From Microbaculum marinisediminis (lineage in GTDB: Bacteria; Pseudomonadota; Alphaproteobacteria; Rhizobiales; Tepidamorphaceae), in assembly GCF_025397915.1 (NCBI RefSeq), contig NZ_JALIDZ010000003.1, forward strand, positions 320,501-384,500: 64,000 nucleotides of DNA, written 5' to 3'. Every line of letters begins with the position of its first letter. Within the stretch, counting starts at the first letter, position 1. Shown here one piece after another: positions 18,479-29,424 of this stretch. A program made the translations under genes and the position numbers. Under the pieces are notes generated by a model. The model was given only the letters and a program-made list of their open reading frames with translations. It was not told the origin of the DNA and made no database searches.

Positions 18479-19271
18479 CGTGGTCGGCCGGTCCGGCCGC
18501 GAGATCGTCGTGGACCGGCTGCCCGAGCTGAGGAGCCGGCTAGACGCCGACTTCGTGGTCGTCAACGGCGAGAACTCGGCAGGGGGCTTCGGCATCACCG
18601 AGGCGATCCACGGCGAGCTGATCGACGCCGGCGCGGACGTCGTCACCACCGGCAACCACGTCTGGGACCAGCGCGAGGCGCTCGTCTTCATCGAGCGCAC
18701 GCCAAGCCTGCTGCGGCCGATCAACTTCCCGGCCGGAACGCCCGGGCGCGGCGCCGGGCTGTACGAGGCGCGCAACGGAGCCCGGGTGCTGGTGATCAAC
18801 GCCATGGGCCTCGTCTTCATGAACATGCTCGAGGATCCCTTCGCGGCGCTGTCGCGGGAGCTGGAGGCCTGCCCGCTCGGCGGCGGGGCGGACGCGATCG
18901 TCGTCGACTTCCATGCCGAGGCGACGAGCGAGAAGCAGGCGATGGGGCATTTCCTCGACGGGCGGGCGAGCCTCGTCGTGGGCACCCACACGCATGTGCC
19001 GACCGCCGACCACATGGTGCTGGCGGAGGGCACCGGCTACATGACCGACGTCGGCATGTGCGGCGACTACGATTCGGTGATCGGCATGGACAAGGAGGAA
19101 CCGCTCAGGCGCTTCCTGACCAAGATTCCGTCCGGGCGCTTCGAGCCGGCGCTGGGGGATGCCTCCCTGTCGGGCGTGCTTGTGGAGACCGACGATTCGA
19201 GCGGCCTGGCCAAGCGGATCGCCCCGGTGCGGCTCGGCGGCCATCTGTCGGAGACGCTGCCGGACTGGTAA
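18456..19271 (+). CDS. YmdB-type metallophosphoesterase (TIGR00282 family)
   Basis: The 271-residue protein begins at a GTG at 18456, preceded 5 nt upstream by GGAGG, giving [18 protein letters not shown]. Metal-binding motifs are GDVVG (residues 7-11), NGEN, GNHVWD (about 65-70) and THTHVPTAD (about 170-178). Bacillus YmdB is a cyclic-nucleotide phosphodiesterase with effects on RNA turnover and biofilm. It overlaps the cyclo-ligase gene by 23 bp, an arrangement that suggests coupling, and precedes the YebC gene. Confidence 0.88.
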   Translation: MRLLFLGDVVGRSGREIVVDRLPELRSRLDADFVVVNGENSAGGFGITEAIHGELIDAGADVVTTGNHVWDQREALVFIERTPSLLRPINFPAGTPGRGAGLYEARNGARVLVINAMGLVFMNMLEDPFAALSRELEACPLGGGADAIVVDFHAEATSEKQAMGHFLDGRASLVVGTHTHVPTADHMVLAEGTGYMTDVGMCGDYDSVIGMDKEEPLRRFLTKIPSGRFEPALGDASLSGVLVETDDSSGLAKRIAPVRLGGHLSETLPDW

Positions 19272-19431
19272 GGGGCATCTCGCCGGCCAGTGGATTTTCG
19301 GCCGGACCCGCCCTATAAGCGGGCGAACTGCGCGGCCGCCGGCTTGGTCGGGCGTGGTGAATCGGGCGTGGCGAAAACGGCGTTTCCCCCCGACTGTTGC
19401 GGCCGCGGTTGAAACGCAATCGAGGCATGCC

Positions 19432-20181
19432 ATGGCAGGACACTCCCAATTTAAGAACATCATGCATCGCAAGGGTCGCCAGGACGCGGCCCGGTCGAAG
19501 CTCTTCTCCAAGCTCGCCAAGGAAATCACGGTCGCGGCCAAGATGGGCCTGCCCGACCCGACTATGAATCCGCGCCTGCGGCTGGCCGTGCAGAACGCCA
19601 AGTCGCAGTCGATGCCGAAGGACAATATCGAGCGCGCCATCAAGAAGGCGGCCGGCGGCGATGCGGATAACTACGAGGAGATCCGCTACGAGGGCTACGG
19701 GCCGGGCGGCGTCGCGGTCATCGTCGAGGCGCTGACCGACAACCGCAACCGCACCGCCGGCGCCGTGCGCTCGATCTTCACCAAGGCCGGCGGCGCGCTG
19801 GGCGAAACCGGCTCGGTGTCGTTCATGTTCGATCGGGTCGGCGAGATCGTCTACAAGCCCGAGGCCGGCGACGCGGACACCGTCCTGGAGGCGGCGATCG
19901 AATCCGGCGCGCAGGACGTGCAGAGCGACGCCAACGGCCACATCATCCTCTGCGCCTTCGAGGACCTCGGCGAGGTCTCCTCGGCGCTGGAAGCCAGCCT
20001 CGGCGAGGCGGACTCGGTGAACCCGGTGTGGAAGCCGCAGACCGGCACGCAGGTCGACGAGGGCAAGGCCGAATCGCTGATGAAACTGATCGCCGCGCTC
20101 GAGGACGACGACGACGTGCAGAACGTCTACTCGAACTTCGAGGTCTCCGACGAGGTGCTGGAACGCCTGACGGCGGCCTGA
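19432..20181 (+). CDS. yebC: YebC/PmpR family protein (TACO1-like)
   Basis: The 249-residue product begins [19 protein letters not shown], followed by [29 protein letters not shown] and [19 protein letters not shown], all YebC hallmarks. The family acts in the cytoplasm as a DNA-binding regulator or, as shown more recently for several members, a translation factor that helps at difficult proline stretches. It is the usual neighbour of ruvCAB, here separated from ruvC by a reversed TSUP permease gene. The longer open frame upstream is not used. Confidence 0.94.
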   Translation: MAGHSQFKNIMHRKGRQDAARSKLFSKLAKEITVAAKMGLPDPTMNPRLRLAVQNAKSQSMPKDNIERAIKKAAGGDADNYEEIRYEGYGPGGVAVIVEALTDNRNRTAGAVRSIFTKAGGALGETGSVSFMFDRVGEIVYKPEAGDADTVLEAAIESGAQDVQSDANGHIILCAFEDLGEVSSALEASLGEADSVNPVWKPQTGTQVDEGKAESLMKLIAALEDDDDVQNVYSNFEVSDEVLERLTAA

Positions 20182-20269
20182 GCTGGCCTTTTTTGCCGGG
20201 ACGATCGGATCGTCCTGGCCCGGACGCCCGGAACCGTCCTGATATCGACGGCGAACCCGGGCGGGCGGC

Positions 20270-21013
20270 CTAGCGCAGCAACTCGTCCAGGGCCGGGATG
20301 CTGGTGATCGCGGCCAGCGCGATCACCGCGTAGGCGATGCGGCGGTAGTAGCGCTCCGGCGCCCTGCCGAACAGGCGGGCGCCGAGAAACAGCGCCAGCG
20401 CGTAGACCGGCGCGAAGACCGCGATCACCGTCAGCGTCTCCATCGTGAAGAAGCCGTTCCAGGCGTAGGCCACGAAGCTCGACATGCTGGCGATGGAGAA
20501 GAACGCTATCAGGTTGGCGCGGATGATCGGCGGCGGAAAGGGCCCCGCGATCCAGAAGGCGATGACCGGCGGGCCGGAGACCTGGCCGATGCCGTTGAGC
20601 ACTCCCGCGACCCCGCCGACGCCGACGGAGGCGAGCCGGCTCGGCGCGCCGGAATAGCGCAGTCCCGAGGCGAGCAACGCCAGCAGCAGCAGCACCAGTA
20701 TCGACAGCCCCCAGCGCAGGGTGACCGGATCGGCATTGGCGAGGATCGCCGCGCCGAAGGGGACCGTCGCCATGGCGCTGACGCCGACGGGCAGCACCGT
20801 GTTCCACTGGCAGGTACGGACCGCGCCCCATAGCAGCGGCAGGGTCAGAACCGCGTCGAAGATCAGGAAGCTGGCGGCGGCGAGCCTCGGATCGATCGCG
20901 GCGGAGGCGACCGGCATGAAGATCAGCGCGGCGCCGAAGCCGGAAAAGCCGCGCACGAGCCCGGCGACAAGCGCCGCGACGAGCACGGCGATAAGCGATT
21001 GATCGAAGGTCAT
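20270..21013 (-). CDS. TSUP (TauE/SafE) family permease
   Basis: This 247-residue membrane protein has eight or so hydrophobic helices. The N-terminal LVRGFSGFGAALIFMPVAS (residues about 18-36) and the central GVLNGIGQVSGPPVIAFWI repeat the family motif G-x-G-x2-(S/G)-x4-P. It likely carries sulfite, sulfonates or similar small anions at the inner membrane; the substrate is unknown. The start at 21013 (MTFDQSLIAVLVAAL) gives a normal first helix. It interrupts the usual yebC-ruvC adjacency on the opposite strand. Confidence 0.85.
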   Translation of the reverse strand: MTFDQSLIAVLVAALVAGLVRGFSGFGAALIFMPVASAAIDPRLAAASFLIFDAVLTLPLLWGAVRTCQWNTVLPVGVSAMATVPFGAAILANADPVTLRWGLSILVLLLLALLASGLRYSGAPSRLASVGVGGVAGVLNGIGQVSGPPVIAFWIAGPFPPPIIRANLIAFFSIASMSSFVAYAWNGFFTMETLTVIAVFAPVYALALFLGARLFGRAPERYYRRIAYAVIALAAITSIPALDELLR

Positions 21014-21068
21014 GAGCGTTGCTGAAGAGGATCCCCGCGAAAACGTTACCAGATTCGGGAGGCTTCCG

Positions 21069-21101
21069 GTCATGGCCGGCGTCATCCGTACCGGCAATGA
21101 C
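21069..21101. repeat. GTCAT-type palindrome (REP-like), degenerate
   Basis: GTCATGGCCGG (21069-21079) pairs with CCGGCAATGAC (21091-21101) with one mismatch around an 11-nt loop. The GTCAT/ATGAC ends match the perfect palindrome at 44992-45022, so this is probably a copy of the same dispersed family. It lies between the TSUP gene and ruvC. Confidence 0.45.
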
Positions 21102-21214
21102 GCGCCTGTCGGGTGATGCGAGGCCGAAGGTCCGGCCCTGTTTCCAGGAACGGTTTCCAGGGGGGCTGGACAGGGATTCTAGGCAGGGCGGTGGCTTCCG
21201 GGTACACCAGTCCC

Positions 21215-21721
21215 ATGAGACGGCAGGCGATTCGGATACTGGGCATCGACCCGGGCCTCAGGCGCACCGGCTGGGGCGTGATCGAGATGTCCGGCACGTC
21301 GCTGTCGTTCGTCGGCGCCGGCACCGTCACCTCCACCGACAAGCTGAGCCTTGCCGAGCGGCTCGTGGAGCTGCACGCCGGGCTTTGCGGCGTGCTCGAC
21401 GCCCAGGCGCCGCACGAGGCCGCCGTCGAGCACACCTTCGTCAATCAGAATCCGACCTCCACCCTGAAGCTCGGTCAGGCGCGCGGGATCGCGCTTCTGG
21501 TGCCGGCGTCCCGGGGGCTGACGGTCGCCGAATACGCGCCGAATCTCGTCAAGAAGACGGTGGTCGGCGCCGGCCATGGCGACAAGAAGCAGATCCGCAT
21601 GATGGTCTCGGTGCTGCTGCCGAAGGCGAAGGTCGATTCGGACGACGCCGCCGACGCACTGGCCATCGCCATCACCCACGCCCACCACCGTGCTTCGCGC
21701 GTGCTGGCCGCGGCTGAGTGA
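21215..21721 (+). CDS. ruvC: crossover junction endodeoxyribonuclease RuvC
   Basis: The 168-residue Holliday-junction resolvase carries the acidic catalytic residues in [14 protein letters not shown] (D12), [11 protein letters not shown] (Glu near residue 71) and [19 protein letters not shown] near the C-terminus. It cuts four-way junctions with RuvAB. The start at 21215 gives the family N-terminus; the frame is open further upstream without support. ruvA starts 95 bp later and ruvB overlaps ruvA by 4 bp. Confidence 0.95.
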   Translation: MRRQAIRILGIDPGLRRTGWGVIEMSGTSLSFVGAGTVTSTDKLSLAERLVELHAGLCGVLDAQAPHEAAVEHTFVNQNPTSTLKLGQARGIALLVPASRGLTVAEYAPNLVKKTVVGAGHGDKKQIRMMVSVLLPKAKVDSDDAADALAIAITHAHHRASRVLAAAE

Positions 21722-21816
21722 GATGTTCTTGACTTGTTCACGTTTTGCTGGGTAGGCAATACGCGGAACGGGCGGACTCGAGGGGGCCTTGAGTCCGGCA
21801 GCAGAGGCGGGCGGCA

Positions 21817-22431
21817 ATGATCGGCAAGCTCAAAGGCATCGTCGATTCCTACGGCGACGACTGGGTGATCGTCGATGTCGGCGGGGTCGGCTACCACGTG
21901 ACCTGTTCGGCGCGCACGCTGTCCGCGCTCGGCCGGCCGGGCGAACCGGCGGTCGTTTTCATCGAGACGGTGGTGCGCGAGGACGCGATCCGGCTCTACG
22001 GATTTTCCGGCGAGGCCGAGAAGGAGTGGTTCCGGCTGCTGCAGAGCGTGCAGGGCGTCGGATCGCGGGTGGCGCTGGCGATCCTCGGCACGCTATCGAC
22101 CGCGGATCTCGGCAACGCGATCGCCATGCAGGACAAGGCGATGGTCGCCCGCGCGCCGGGCGTCGGGCCGAAGGTCGCCGGCCGCATCGTCTCGGAGCTG
22201 CGCGACAAGACGCCGCTGGTCGGCGGCGACATGGAACTCGCCAGGGTATCCGGCGAACTCGCGGAAGGGCGGGCGGCGTCGCCGACGCGCGACGCGGTGT
22301 CGGCGCTCGTCAATCTCGGCTACGCTCAGGCCCAGGCCGGCGCGGCCGTCGCCGCCGCGCTCAAGGAAGCCGGCGAGGACGCCACGGCCGAAAAGCTGAT
22401 CCGGATGGGCCTTAAGGAGCTTGCACGTTGA
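21817..22431 (+). CDS. ruvA: Holliday junction branch migration protein RuvA
   Basis: The 204-residue protein starts [20 protein letters not shown] (OB-fold), then has the helix-hairpin-helix repeats [18 protein letters not shown] and [20 protein letters not shown] (about residues 72-130), and a C-terminal domain after an acidic linker that contacts RuvB. RuvA tetramers hold the junction for the RuvB motor. Its stop overlaps the ruvB start by 4 bp. Confidence 0.96.
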   Translation: MIGKLKGIVDSYGDDWVIVDVGGVGYHVTCSARTLSALGRPGEPAVVFIETVVREDAIRLYGFSGEAEKEWFRLLQSVQGVGSRVALAILGTLSTADLGNAIAMQDKAMVARAPGVGPKVAGRIVSELRDKTPLVGGDMELARVSGELAEGRAASPTRDAVSALVNLGYAQAQAGAAVAAALKEAGEDATAEKLIRMGLKELAR

Positions 22432-23471
22432 CCGACCGCCTTGTCGCCGCCGAGGAAACGCCGGAGGACGAGGACGCCAACGCGTCGCTCAGGCCGTTGC
22501 GGCTGGAGGAGTTCGTCGGCCAGCAGCAGGCGCGGCAGAACCTGCGCGTCTTCATCGAGGCGGCGCGCGCGCGCGGCGAGGCGCTCGACCACGTGCTGTT
22601 CGCCGGCCCGCCGGGCCTGGGCAAGACGACGCTGGCCCAGATCGTTTCCCGCGAGCTCGGCGTGAATTTCCGTGCCACCTCCGGTCCGGTGATCGCCAAG
22701 GCCGGAGACCTGGCCGCGCTGCTGACCAATCTGGAGGAGCGCGACGTCCTGTTCATCGACGAGATCCACCGCCTCAACCCGGCGGTGGAGGAGGTGCTCT
22801 ATCCGGCGATGGAGGATTTCCAGCTCGACCTGATCATCGGGGAGGGGCCGGCGGCACGCTCGGTGCGCATCGATCTGGCCAAGTTCACGCTGGTCGGGGC
22901 GACGACGCGGACCGGGCTCCTGACGACGCCCCTGCGCGACCGCTTCGGCATTCCGGTGCGGCTCAACTTCTACACCGACGAGGAGCTGGAGCAGATCGTG
23001 CGGCGCGGGGCGCGGGTGATGGGTGTCGCGATCTCGGACGACGGCGCCAGCGAAATCGCCCGCCGCGCGCGCGGCACACCCCGTGTCGCGGGCCGGCTGC
23101 TGCGGCGGGTGCGCGACTTCGCGCTGGTGGAGGGCGGCGGCCGGATCGACCGGGCGATCGCCGACAAGGCGCTCGCGGAGCTGGAGGTCGACGCGCGCGG
23201 CCTCGACGCGATGGACCGGCGCTATCTCTCCACCATCGCGCTCAAATTCGGCGGCGGGCCGGTCGGAATCGAGACCATCGCCGCGGCGCTGTCGGAGCCG
23301 CGCGACGCCATCGAGGAAATCATCGAGCCGTTCCTGATCCAGCAGGGTTTCATCCAGCGCACCCCGCGCGGGCGCATCCTGACGCCGCACGCCTTCAAGC
23401 ACCTGGGCCTTGCCGCGCCCAGCGAGTTCGCGCCGCAGATGGGCCTGTTCACGGGCGACGACAATGACTGA
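22428..23471 (+). CDS. ruvB: Holliday junction branch migration ATPase RuvB
   Basis: The 347-residue AAA+ helicase motor shows [20 protein letters not shown] (about residues 21-40), Walker [16 protein letters not shown] (about 62-76), Walker [13 protein letters not shown] (about 108-119), sensor [18 protein letters not shown] and a C-terminal winged helix with IQRTPRGR. It drives branch migration with RuvA. The GTG/TTG-type context at 22428 (TTG codon) gives the 4-bp overlap with ruvA. ybgC starts inside its last codons. Confidence 0.95.
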   Translation: MTDRLVAAEETPEDEDANASLRPLRLEEFVGQQQARQNLRVFIEAARARGEALDHVLFAGPPGLGKTTLAQIVSRELGVNFRATSGPVIAKAGDLAALLTNLEERDVLFIDEIHRLNPAVEEVLYPAMEDFQLDLIIGEGPAARSVRIDLAKFTLVGATTRTGLLTTPLRDRFGIPVRLNFYTDEELEQIVRRGARVMGVAISDDGASEIARRARGTPRVAGRLLRRVRDFALVEGGGRIDRAIADKALAELEVDARGLDAMDRRYLSTIALKFGGGPVGIETIAAALSEPRDAIEEIIEPFLIQQGFIQRTPRGRILTPHAFKHLGLAAPSEFAPQMGLFTGDDND

Positions 23472-23934
23472 GACCGCGCTGCCGATCGCCTGGCCCGATC
23501 TCGCCGGCCGTATCGTCGACGGTCGGCACGTCCTGCCGATCCGCGTCTATTTCGAGGACACCGACTTTTCCGGCGTCGTCTATCACGCCAGCTACCTGCG
23601 GTTCATGGAGCGCGGCCGCTCGGACTACATGCGGCTTTCCGGCGCCGATCACGCCGATTTGTTCGAGGGCGACGATCCGGTCGCCTTCGCGGTGCGCCGC
23701 ATGACGATTTCCTACGAACGGCCAGCCGGGATCGACGATATCCTGACGGTCGAGACCCGGACCAAGGAGATGCGCGGCGCCTCGATGGTGCTGGCCCAGC
23801 GGGTCCTGCGCGGCGAGGAAGTGCTGGTCACGGCTGACGTTCAGGTCGCGCTGGTGGCGCGTTCCGGGCGGGCGCGGCGCATCCCGACCGCGTTGCGCCG
23901 CATCCTCGGCGAGGCCGTCGAGGACGAGGTTTGA
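23464..23934 (+). CDS. ybgC: tol-pal-associated acyl-CoA thioesterase YbgC
   Basis: This 156-residue hot-dog-fold thioesterase has the 4HBT signature [20 protein letters not shown] (about residues 28-47), with the catalytic aspartate in EDTD, and ERGRSDYMR after it. It hydrolyses short acyl-CoAs or acts on phospholipid metabolism together with the Tol-Pal system. The ATG at 23464 overlaps the ruvB stop by 8 bp. It sits just before tolQ, as in most proteobacteria. Confidence 0.92.
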   Translation: MTETALPIAWPDLAGRIVDGRHVLPIRVYFEDTDFSGVVYHASYLRFMERGRSDYMRLSGADHADLFEGDDPVAFAVRRMTISYERPAGIDDILTVETRTKEMRGASMVLAQRVLRGEEVLVTADVQVALVARSGRARRIPTALRRILGEAVEDEV

Positions 23935-23975
23935 GGGCATCGCGGGCGCGCCGTTAACGCCCGCCGCGCCGGCGA

Positions 23976-23990
23976 GTAACCAAGCGTTAA
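23976..23990 (-). promoter_or_regulatory. near-consensus CtrA-like box upstream of tolQ
   Basis: On the minus strand this reads TTAACGCTTGGTTAC, that is TTAA-N7-TTAC, one base from the CtrA pattern. A -35-like TTGACA lies at 24044-24049, with only a weak -10 candidate after it. Motif evidence only. Confidence 0.3.
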
Positions 23991-24218
23991 CCAAAGGGAA
24001 GCTTTTCTTGGCGCAGGTGTCGGGTCGGTCCGACGCCCTCGATTTGACATAATCGGCCGCGACCAGATGCTGCATTGCACCATGCGCCGATCGTCGGCGG
24101 AGCGCCGCCAGATCCTCGTGGGAGGATCAATCGGGGCGCGGGCAAGATTCCATACCGCTTCGGATGTCCGCACTGGAGGGCACGGGGCGGGCGCGCGTTC
24201 TCCAGCGAGGTTGTTCTG

Positions 24219-24917
<699 letters not shown>

Positions 24918-24921
24918 AGCG

Positions 24922-25368
24922 ATGGGCGCCAGTTTTGCGGGAAACAACGGCGGGCGTCGTCGGCGGGGCCAACGCTACCGCCCGATGAGCGAGATCAACG
25001 TCACGCCGTTCGTCGACGTCATGCTCGTGCTGCTCATCGTGTTCATGGTGGCCGCGCCGCTTCTGACCGTCGGGGTGCCGATCGATCTTCCCGAATCCCA
25101 AGCCACGCCGCTGGAAGGGCAGGAGGAACCGCTGACCATCAGCGTCGACAATGAGGGTCGCGTGTTTCTGCAGGACACCGAAATCACCATCGATGAACTC
25201 GTTCCCAAGCTCACCGCCGTCGCTGAGCAGGGCGTCGAGGAACGTGTCTTCGTGCGTGGCGACCGCACCGTCGACTACGGCACCGTGATGCAGGTGATGG
25301 GCCGGCTCAACGCCGCCGGCTTCCGCCGCATCGCGCTCGTCACCGAGATGGAACAGAGCGAGCGCTGA
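24922..25368 (+). CDS. tolR: Tol-Pal system protein TolR
   Basis: The 148-residue protein has one membrane helix (about residues 29-48) with the conserved [20 protein letters not shown], including the essential aspartate of the proton path, and a periplasmic domain ending in [21 protein letters not shown]. It forms the stator with TolQ. The start lies 4 bp after tolQ and the stop 9 bp before tolA. Confidence 0.95.
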   Translation: MGASFAGNNGGRRRRGQRYRPMSEINVTPFVDVMLVLLIVFMVAAPLLTVGVPIDLPESQATPLEGQEEPLTISVDNEGRVFLQDTEITIDELVPKLTAVAEQGVEERVFVRGDRTVDYGTVMQVMGRLNAAGFRRIALVTEMEQSER

Positions 25369-25377
25369 GGATTGGCC

Positions 25378-26304
25378 ATGCGCGTCGCCCTCTCAGTCTC
25401 GACCGTTGGACATGCCGCGATCCTCGCCTGGGGCATGATCGCGCTGCCGAACGCCGACCCCTACGAGTCGACGCCGCAGCCGCCACTTCCGGTGGACATC
25501 ATCTCCATCACCGAGTTCACGCAGATCACCGCCGGTACGCGCGACGGCGACAAGGAGCTGGAGCCGACGCCGCCGAAGCCGGTGGAGAAGGCCGAGCCGG
25601 TCGAGCAGCCGAAGGCCAAGCCCGAGCCGAAACCGGAACCCTCGAAGGCGCCCGCCTCGAAGCCGGAGCCCGAGCCGGCGCCGCTGCGGACGGCCGCGCT
25701 GACGCCGGACGATCCCGCGCCCGCGCCGCTGCCGACGCCGGAGCCGCCCAAGGAAGCCGCGCCCGAACCCGAGCCTGCGCCCGAGCCCATGGCCAACGCG
25801 CCGGTGCCGCGCACGAAGCCGAAGGTGGCCGCCAAGCCGAAGCCGGCCGCGCCGGCGAAGCCGAAGACGCCCGAAGCCAAGTTCGACGCCGACAAGATCG
25901 CCGCGCTCCTCAACAAGGTGCCGGACTCCGGGGGAGGAACGATGAGCGACACCGGGTCGATCAATCCATCCCTCGGCACGGCAACGGGCACGGCCTCGAC
26001 GTTGACGGTCAGCGAGATCGATGCGTTGCGCGCCCAGATCGCACGCTGCTGGAATCCGCCGGTCGGCGTCCTCGACGCCGGTCAGATGGTCGTGCGGATC
26101 GGCATGGATCTCAATCCGGACGGATCCCTGAAGGGGCCGCCGACCTTGCTCAACGCGTCGTCCGATCCGGTCTTCACCGTGGCCGCGGAAGCGGCCATCC
26201 GCGCCGTCAATCGTTGCCAGCCGTATTTCCTGCCGCCGGAGAAATACAGCTCCTGGCAGCAGATCCACATGTCCTTCGACCCACGCGAGCTGCTCGGCGG
26301 CTAG
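25378..26304 (+). CDS. tolA: TolA-like energy-transducing protein
   Basis: The 308-residue protein has a short N-terminal membrane helix (about residues 4-24), a long linker rich in Pro, Glu, Lys and Ala (about 60-175), and a C-terminal TonB/TolA-like domain (about 205-305) with IARCWNPPVGVLDAGQMVVR. It should link TolQR to Pal and TolB across the periplasm. The linker is proline-rich rather than the alanine-lysine helix of enteric TolA, which is usual in alphaproteobacteria. The ATG at 25378 is used; a TTG two codons earlier is possible. The rather weak sequence signal makes position in the operon the main support. Confidence 0.85.
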   Translation: MRVALSVSTVGHAAILAWGMIALPNADPYESTPQPPLPVDIISITEFTQITAGTRDGDKELEPTPPKPVEKAEPVEQPKAKPEPKPEPSKAPASKPEPEPAPLRTAALTPDDPAPAPLPTPEPPKEAAPEPEPAPEPMANAPVPRTKPKVAAKPKPAAPAKPKTPEAKFDADKIAALLNKVPDSGGGTMSDTGSINPSLGTATGTASTLTVSEIDALRAQIARCWNPPVGVLDAGQMVVRIGMDLNPDGSLKGPPTLLNASSDPVFTVAAEAAIRAVNRCQPYFLPPEKYSSWQQIHMSFDPRELLGG

Positions 26305-26365
26305 GCCTTAGGCCCATGCCCCGACCAGCCCGGAGTTTCAGTCCACAGACCTGCCGAGTGAAACG

Positions 26366-27679
26366 ATGAGAGCATTCCTCACCGCTGCCGTCAGCCTCGT
26401 CGCCGCGCTTCTCGCGACCGCGCCGGCGCGGGCCTTGATCGAAATCGACATCACCCAGGCGAACATCCAGCCGATGCCGATCGCCATCACCGATTTCGGC
26501 GCCGGCGGCGATCCGCAGCTCGGCCAGCAGATCTCCCAGGTGATCGCCGCCGATCTGCAGCGCTCCGGCCTGTTCAAGCCGGTCGATCCGGCCGCCTTCA
26601 TCGAGACGGCCGGCGGTTTCGACGCCGTGCCGAATTTCGGCAGCTGGCGCGTGATCAACGTGCAGGCGCTGGTGACGGGGCGGGTGACGAAGCAGCCCGA
26701 CGGGCGGCTCAAGGCGGAGTTCCGGCTTTGGGACGTATTCGCGGGCCAGCAGATTACCGGCCAGCAGTATTTCGCGAACCCCGACAACTGGCGGCGGATC
26801 GCCCATATCATCGCCGATGCGATCTATGAGCGGCTGACCGGCGAGAAGGGCTATTTCGACACCCGCATCGTCTTCGTCGACGAGACCGGGCCGAAGGACG
26901 CGCGCGTGCGGCGGCTGGCACTGATGGACCAGGACGGCGCCAACGTGCGCTACCTGACCAACGATCCGCAGGAAATTATCCGCAACCCGCGCTTCAGCCC
27001 GTCGCGCCAGGAGATCACCTACGTGTCGCAGCCCATCGGCCAGACGCCGCGGGTCTATCTGCTCAATATCGAGACGGGCCAGCGCGAGGTCGTCGGCGAC
27101 TTCCCGGCGATGACGTTCGCGCCGCGGTTCTCGCCGGACGGCCAGCGGGTGGTGCTCAGCCTGGAGCAGGGCGGCAACGCCAACATCTACGTCATGGACC
27201 TGGGCAGCCGCCGCACCACGAGGCTCACCAATACGCCGTCGATCGACACCAGCCCGTCATTCGCGCCGGATGGCCGCCAGATCGTGTTCGAGTCCGATCG
27301 CGGCGGCTCGCAGCAGCTCTACGTGATGAATGCCGACGGCACCAATCAGCAGCGCATCAGCTTCGGCAACGGCTCCTACGCGACGCCGGTATGGTCGCCG
27401 CGCGGCGACCTGATCGCCTTCACCAAGCGCTCGGGCGGCCGTTTTTCGATCGGCGTCATGCGTCCGGACGGGTCCGGCGAGCGCGTTCTCACCGAGGGCT
27501 ACCACAACGAGGGGCCGACCTGGGCCCCGAACGGGCGGGTGCTGATGTTCTTCCGCGACGTGCGGGGAACCGGCGGCGGGCCGCAGCTCTGGACGGTCGA
27601 TCTCACCGGCTACAACGAGCAGCGCGTCCCCACGCCGGCCTTCGGGTCGGACCCGGCCTGGTCGCCGCTGCTGAATTAA
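26366..27679 (+). CDS. tolB: Tol-Pal system periplasmic protein TolB
   Basis: The 437-residue protein has a signal peptide (residues 1-25, ending APARA-LI), an N-terminal domain (to about 165) with [10 protein letters not shown], and a six-bladed beta-propeller of WD40-like repeats, such as [44 protein letters not shown] and [16 protein letters not shown]. It binds Pal and TolA. Length is normal. It is the fourth gene of the tol operon; pal follows after 144 bp containing several TTAA motifs. Confidence 0.95.
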   Translation: MRAFLTAAVSLVAALLATAPARALIEIDITQANIQPMPIAITDFGAGGDPQLGQQISQVIAADLQRSGLFKPVDPAAFIETAGGFDAVPNFGSWRVINVQALVTGRVTKQPDGRLKAEFRLWDVFAGQQITGQQYFANPDNWRRIAHIIADAIYERLTGEKGYFDTRIVFVDETGPKDARVRRLALMDQDGANVRYLTNDPQEIIRNPRFSPSRQEITYVSQPIGQTPRVYLLNIETGQREVVGDFPAMTFAPRFSPDGQRVVLSLEQGGNANIYVMDLGSRRTTRLTNTPSIDTSPSFAPDGRQIVFESDRGGSQQLYVMNADGTNQQRISFGNGSYATPVWSPRGDLIAFTKRSGGRFSIGVMRPDGSGERVLTEGYHNEGPTWAPNGRVLMFFRDVRGTGGGPQLWTVDLTGYNEQRVPTPAFGSDPAWSPLLN

Positions 27680-27823
27680 CTTTGTCGAACTGGTTCGCGC
27701 GCCGGGTTAACGACGGCGCGCGTGGGAACGCGGGGGCGTTAACCACGTTTCGGAACGAGCGGTTAAGGAAAACCGTTTAGGTAAACCGTACGTGTATCCG
27801 GTCCACCGAAGGAGTTTACCGGA

Positions 27824-28312
27824 ATGTCGAGTTTTGTGAATTTTGGCCGCGGGGCGCGCCTGGCGGTCGTTCTGGTCGCCGCGCTGACGCTTGCCGCCTG
27901 CGCCCAGAACAAGGGGCAGCAGCTTTCCGGCAACGTGACGCCGGGCAGTGCCCAGGACTTCGTGGTCAATGTCGGTGACCGGGTGTTCTTCCCCGTCGAC
28001 CAGACCACGCTGACGCCGCAGGCGCGCGATACGCTGAACAAGCAGGTCCAGTGGCTGCGCCTCTATCCGAAATACACCGTGACCATCGAAGGCCATGCCG
28101 ACGAGCGCGGCACTCGCGAGTACAACCTGGCGCTCAGCGCCCGGCGCGCGCAGAACACGCGCGACTACGTGGTCTCGCAGGGCATCGATCCCTCGCGCGT
28201 GCGCACGGTTTCCTACGGCAAGGAACGTCCGGTCGCGGTCTGCGACAACGAATCCTGCTGGTCGCAGAACCGGCGCGCCGTGACGGTGGTCAACAACGCG
28301 CCCGGCAGCTGA
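27824..28312 (+). CDS. pal: peptidoglycan-associated lipoprotein Pal
   Basis: The 162-residue lipoprotein has signal peptidase II box LTLAACAQ, with the lipidated cysteine at residue 26, and an OmpA-like domain (about 48-160) with YTVTIEGHADERGTREYNLA and SQNRRAVTVV binding diaminopimelate of the cell wall. It anchors the outer membrane to peptidoglycan and interacts with TolA and TolB. A 12-bp hairpin follows at 28347. Confidence 0.96.
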   Translation: MSSFVNFGRGARLAVVLVAALTLAACAQNKGQQLSGNVTPGSAQDFVVNVGDRVFFPVDQTTLTPQARDTLNKQVQWLRLYPKYTVTIEGHADERGTREYNLALSARRAQNTRDYVVSQGIDPSRVRTVSYGKERPVAVCDNESCWSQNRRAVTVVNNAPGS

Positions 28313-28346
28313 CGGCCGGTCGACACAGGTCCGGATTCGGGGTTCG

Positions 28347-28374
28347 CGGTCCGTCGCCGGAAGGCGGCGGACCG
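28347..28374 (+). terminator. strong hairpin after pal
   Basis: A 12-bp stem (28347-28358 with 28363-28374, one G-T pair) with a GGAA tetraloop lies 35 bp past the pal stop. There is no T run behind it, so it may stabilise the 3' end or attenuate rather than end transcription before cpoB. Confidence 0.5.
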
Positions 28375-28470
28375 TATTCCGTCGGCCGCGCCTAACTTTG
28401 GTCCCAGTCCGACCTATGTTATGAGCGCGTCCCTCGTGGCTTGGACATGACCCCGGATCGGCCCGCAATC

Positions 28471-29424
28471 ATGACGTCTGTTTCCATTTTCCGCCTCTCG
28501 CGGCTCGCGCTCGTCGCCGCCAGTCTCGCCCTGTTGCCCGGCGTTGCCTCGGCGCAACTCTTCGGCAAACGCGACGGCGGCCAGGATTCCGAGATAGCGC
28601 TGCGCCTGAGCACGCTCGAGGATCAGGTCCGCCAGCTCAACGGGCTGGTCGAGCAGCAGAGCTTCCAGATCCGCCAGTTGCAGGATCAGCTGCGGCGGAT
28701 GTCCGAGGATTACGAGTACCGGTTCCAAGAGCTCGGCCAGGGCGGCACCGCGAACCGGCCCGCCACGACCCTGCAGCAGCCACCCCCGATGCAGCAGCCG
28801 ACGCAGCCGCTCGGCCAGGCCCCGGGACAGCCGCACATGCAGCAGGGCGGGACCACGCCCGGCACCGGGGCCCCGACGCAGACGCTCGGCCAGATTCCCG
28901 GTCGGCCGCTCGACCTGTCGTCCGCGCTCGGCGGCACGCAGGGCGGCATGGGGTCGGGCGGCACCCAGCCCGGTTTCGGCCAGCAGCCGATTCCCGGATC
29001 GTCGATGGACGCCAATCCGCAGCTCGCCGCCGCCCCCTCGGGCGATCCCAAGGACGTGTACGACCTCTCGTACGGCTACATCCTGCGTGGGGAATTCGAT
29101 ACCGCCGAGGCGAGCTTCCGGCAGTTTCTGCAGCAGTTTCCTAACGACCCGCTGGCCGGCAACGCGCAGTACTGGCTTGGCGAGTCGCTGTTTGCGCGCG
29201 CCATGTACCGCGATGCCGCCGACGCCTTCCTGAAGGGCTATTCCGACTATCCCGACGGGGCGAAGGCGCCGGAGAGCCTGTACAAGCTCGGCATGTCGCT
29301 GAAGGAGCTCGGCCAGGCCGACGCGGCCTGCGCGACGTTCGCCGAAATCCCGCGCCGCTATCCAAAGGCGCCGCAGGCCGTGCAGGAGCGCGCCCGCAGC
29401 GAAGCCCAGAAAAGTGGCTGCTGA
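28471..29424 (+). CDS. cpoB: cell division coordinator CpoB (YbgF)
   Basis: The 317-residue periplasmic protein has a signal peptide (residues 1-29, ending GVASAQ), a short coiled-coil trimerisation segment (about 40-85), a Gln/Gly/Pro-rich linker (about 90-185) and a C-terminal TPR domain (about 195-315) with YDLSYGYILRGEFDTAEASF and AQYWLGESLFARAMYRDA. It coordinates Tol-Pal with peptidoglycan synthesis during constriction. In-frame starts also exist at 28441 (TTG) and 28447; 28471 gives a clean signal peptide. It overlaps tilS by 11 bp. Confidence 0.9.
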   Translation: MTSVSIFRLSRLALVAASLALLPGVASAQLFGKRDGGQDSEIALRLSTLEDQVRQLNGLVEQQSFQIRQLQDQLRRMSEDYEYRFQELGQGGTANRPATTLQQPPPMQQPTQPLGQAPGQPHMQQGGTTPGTGAPTQTLGQIPGRPLDLSSALGGTQGGMGSGGTQPGFGQQPIPGSSMDANPQLAAAPSGDPKDVYDLSYGYILRGEFDTAEASFRQFLQQFPNDPLAGNAQYWLGESLFARAMYRDAADAFLKGYSDYPDGAKAPESLYKLGMSLKELGQADAACATFAEIPRRYPKAPQAVQERARSEAQKSGC

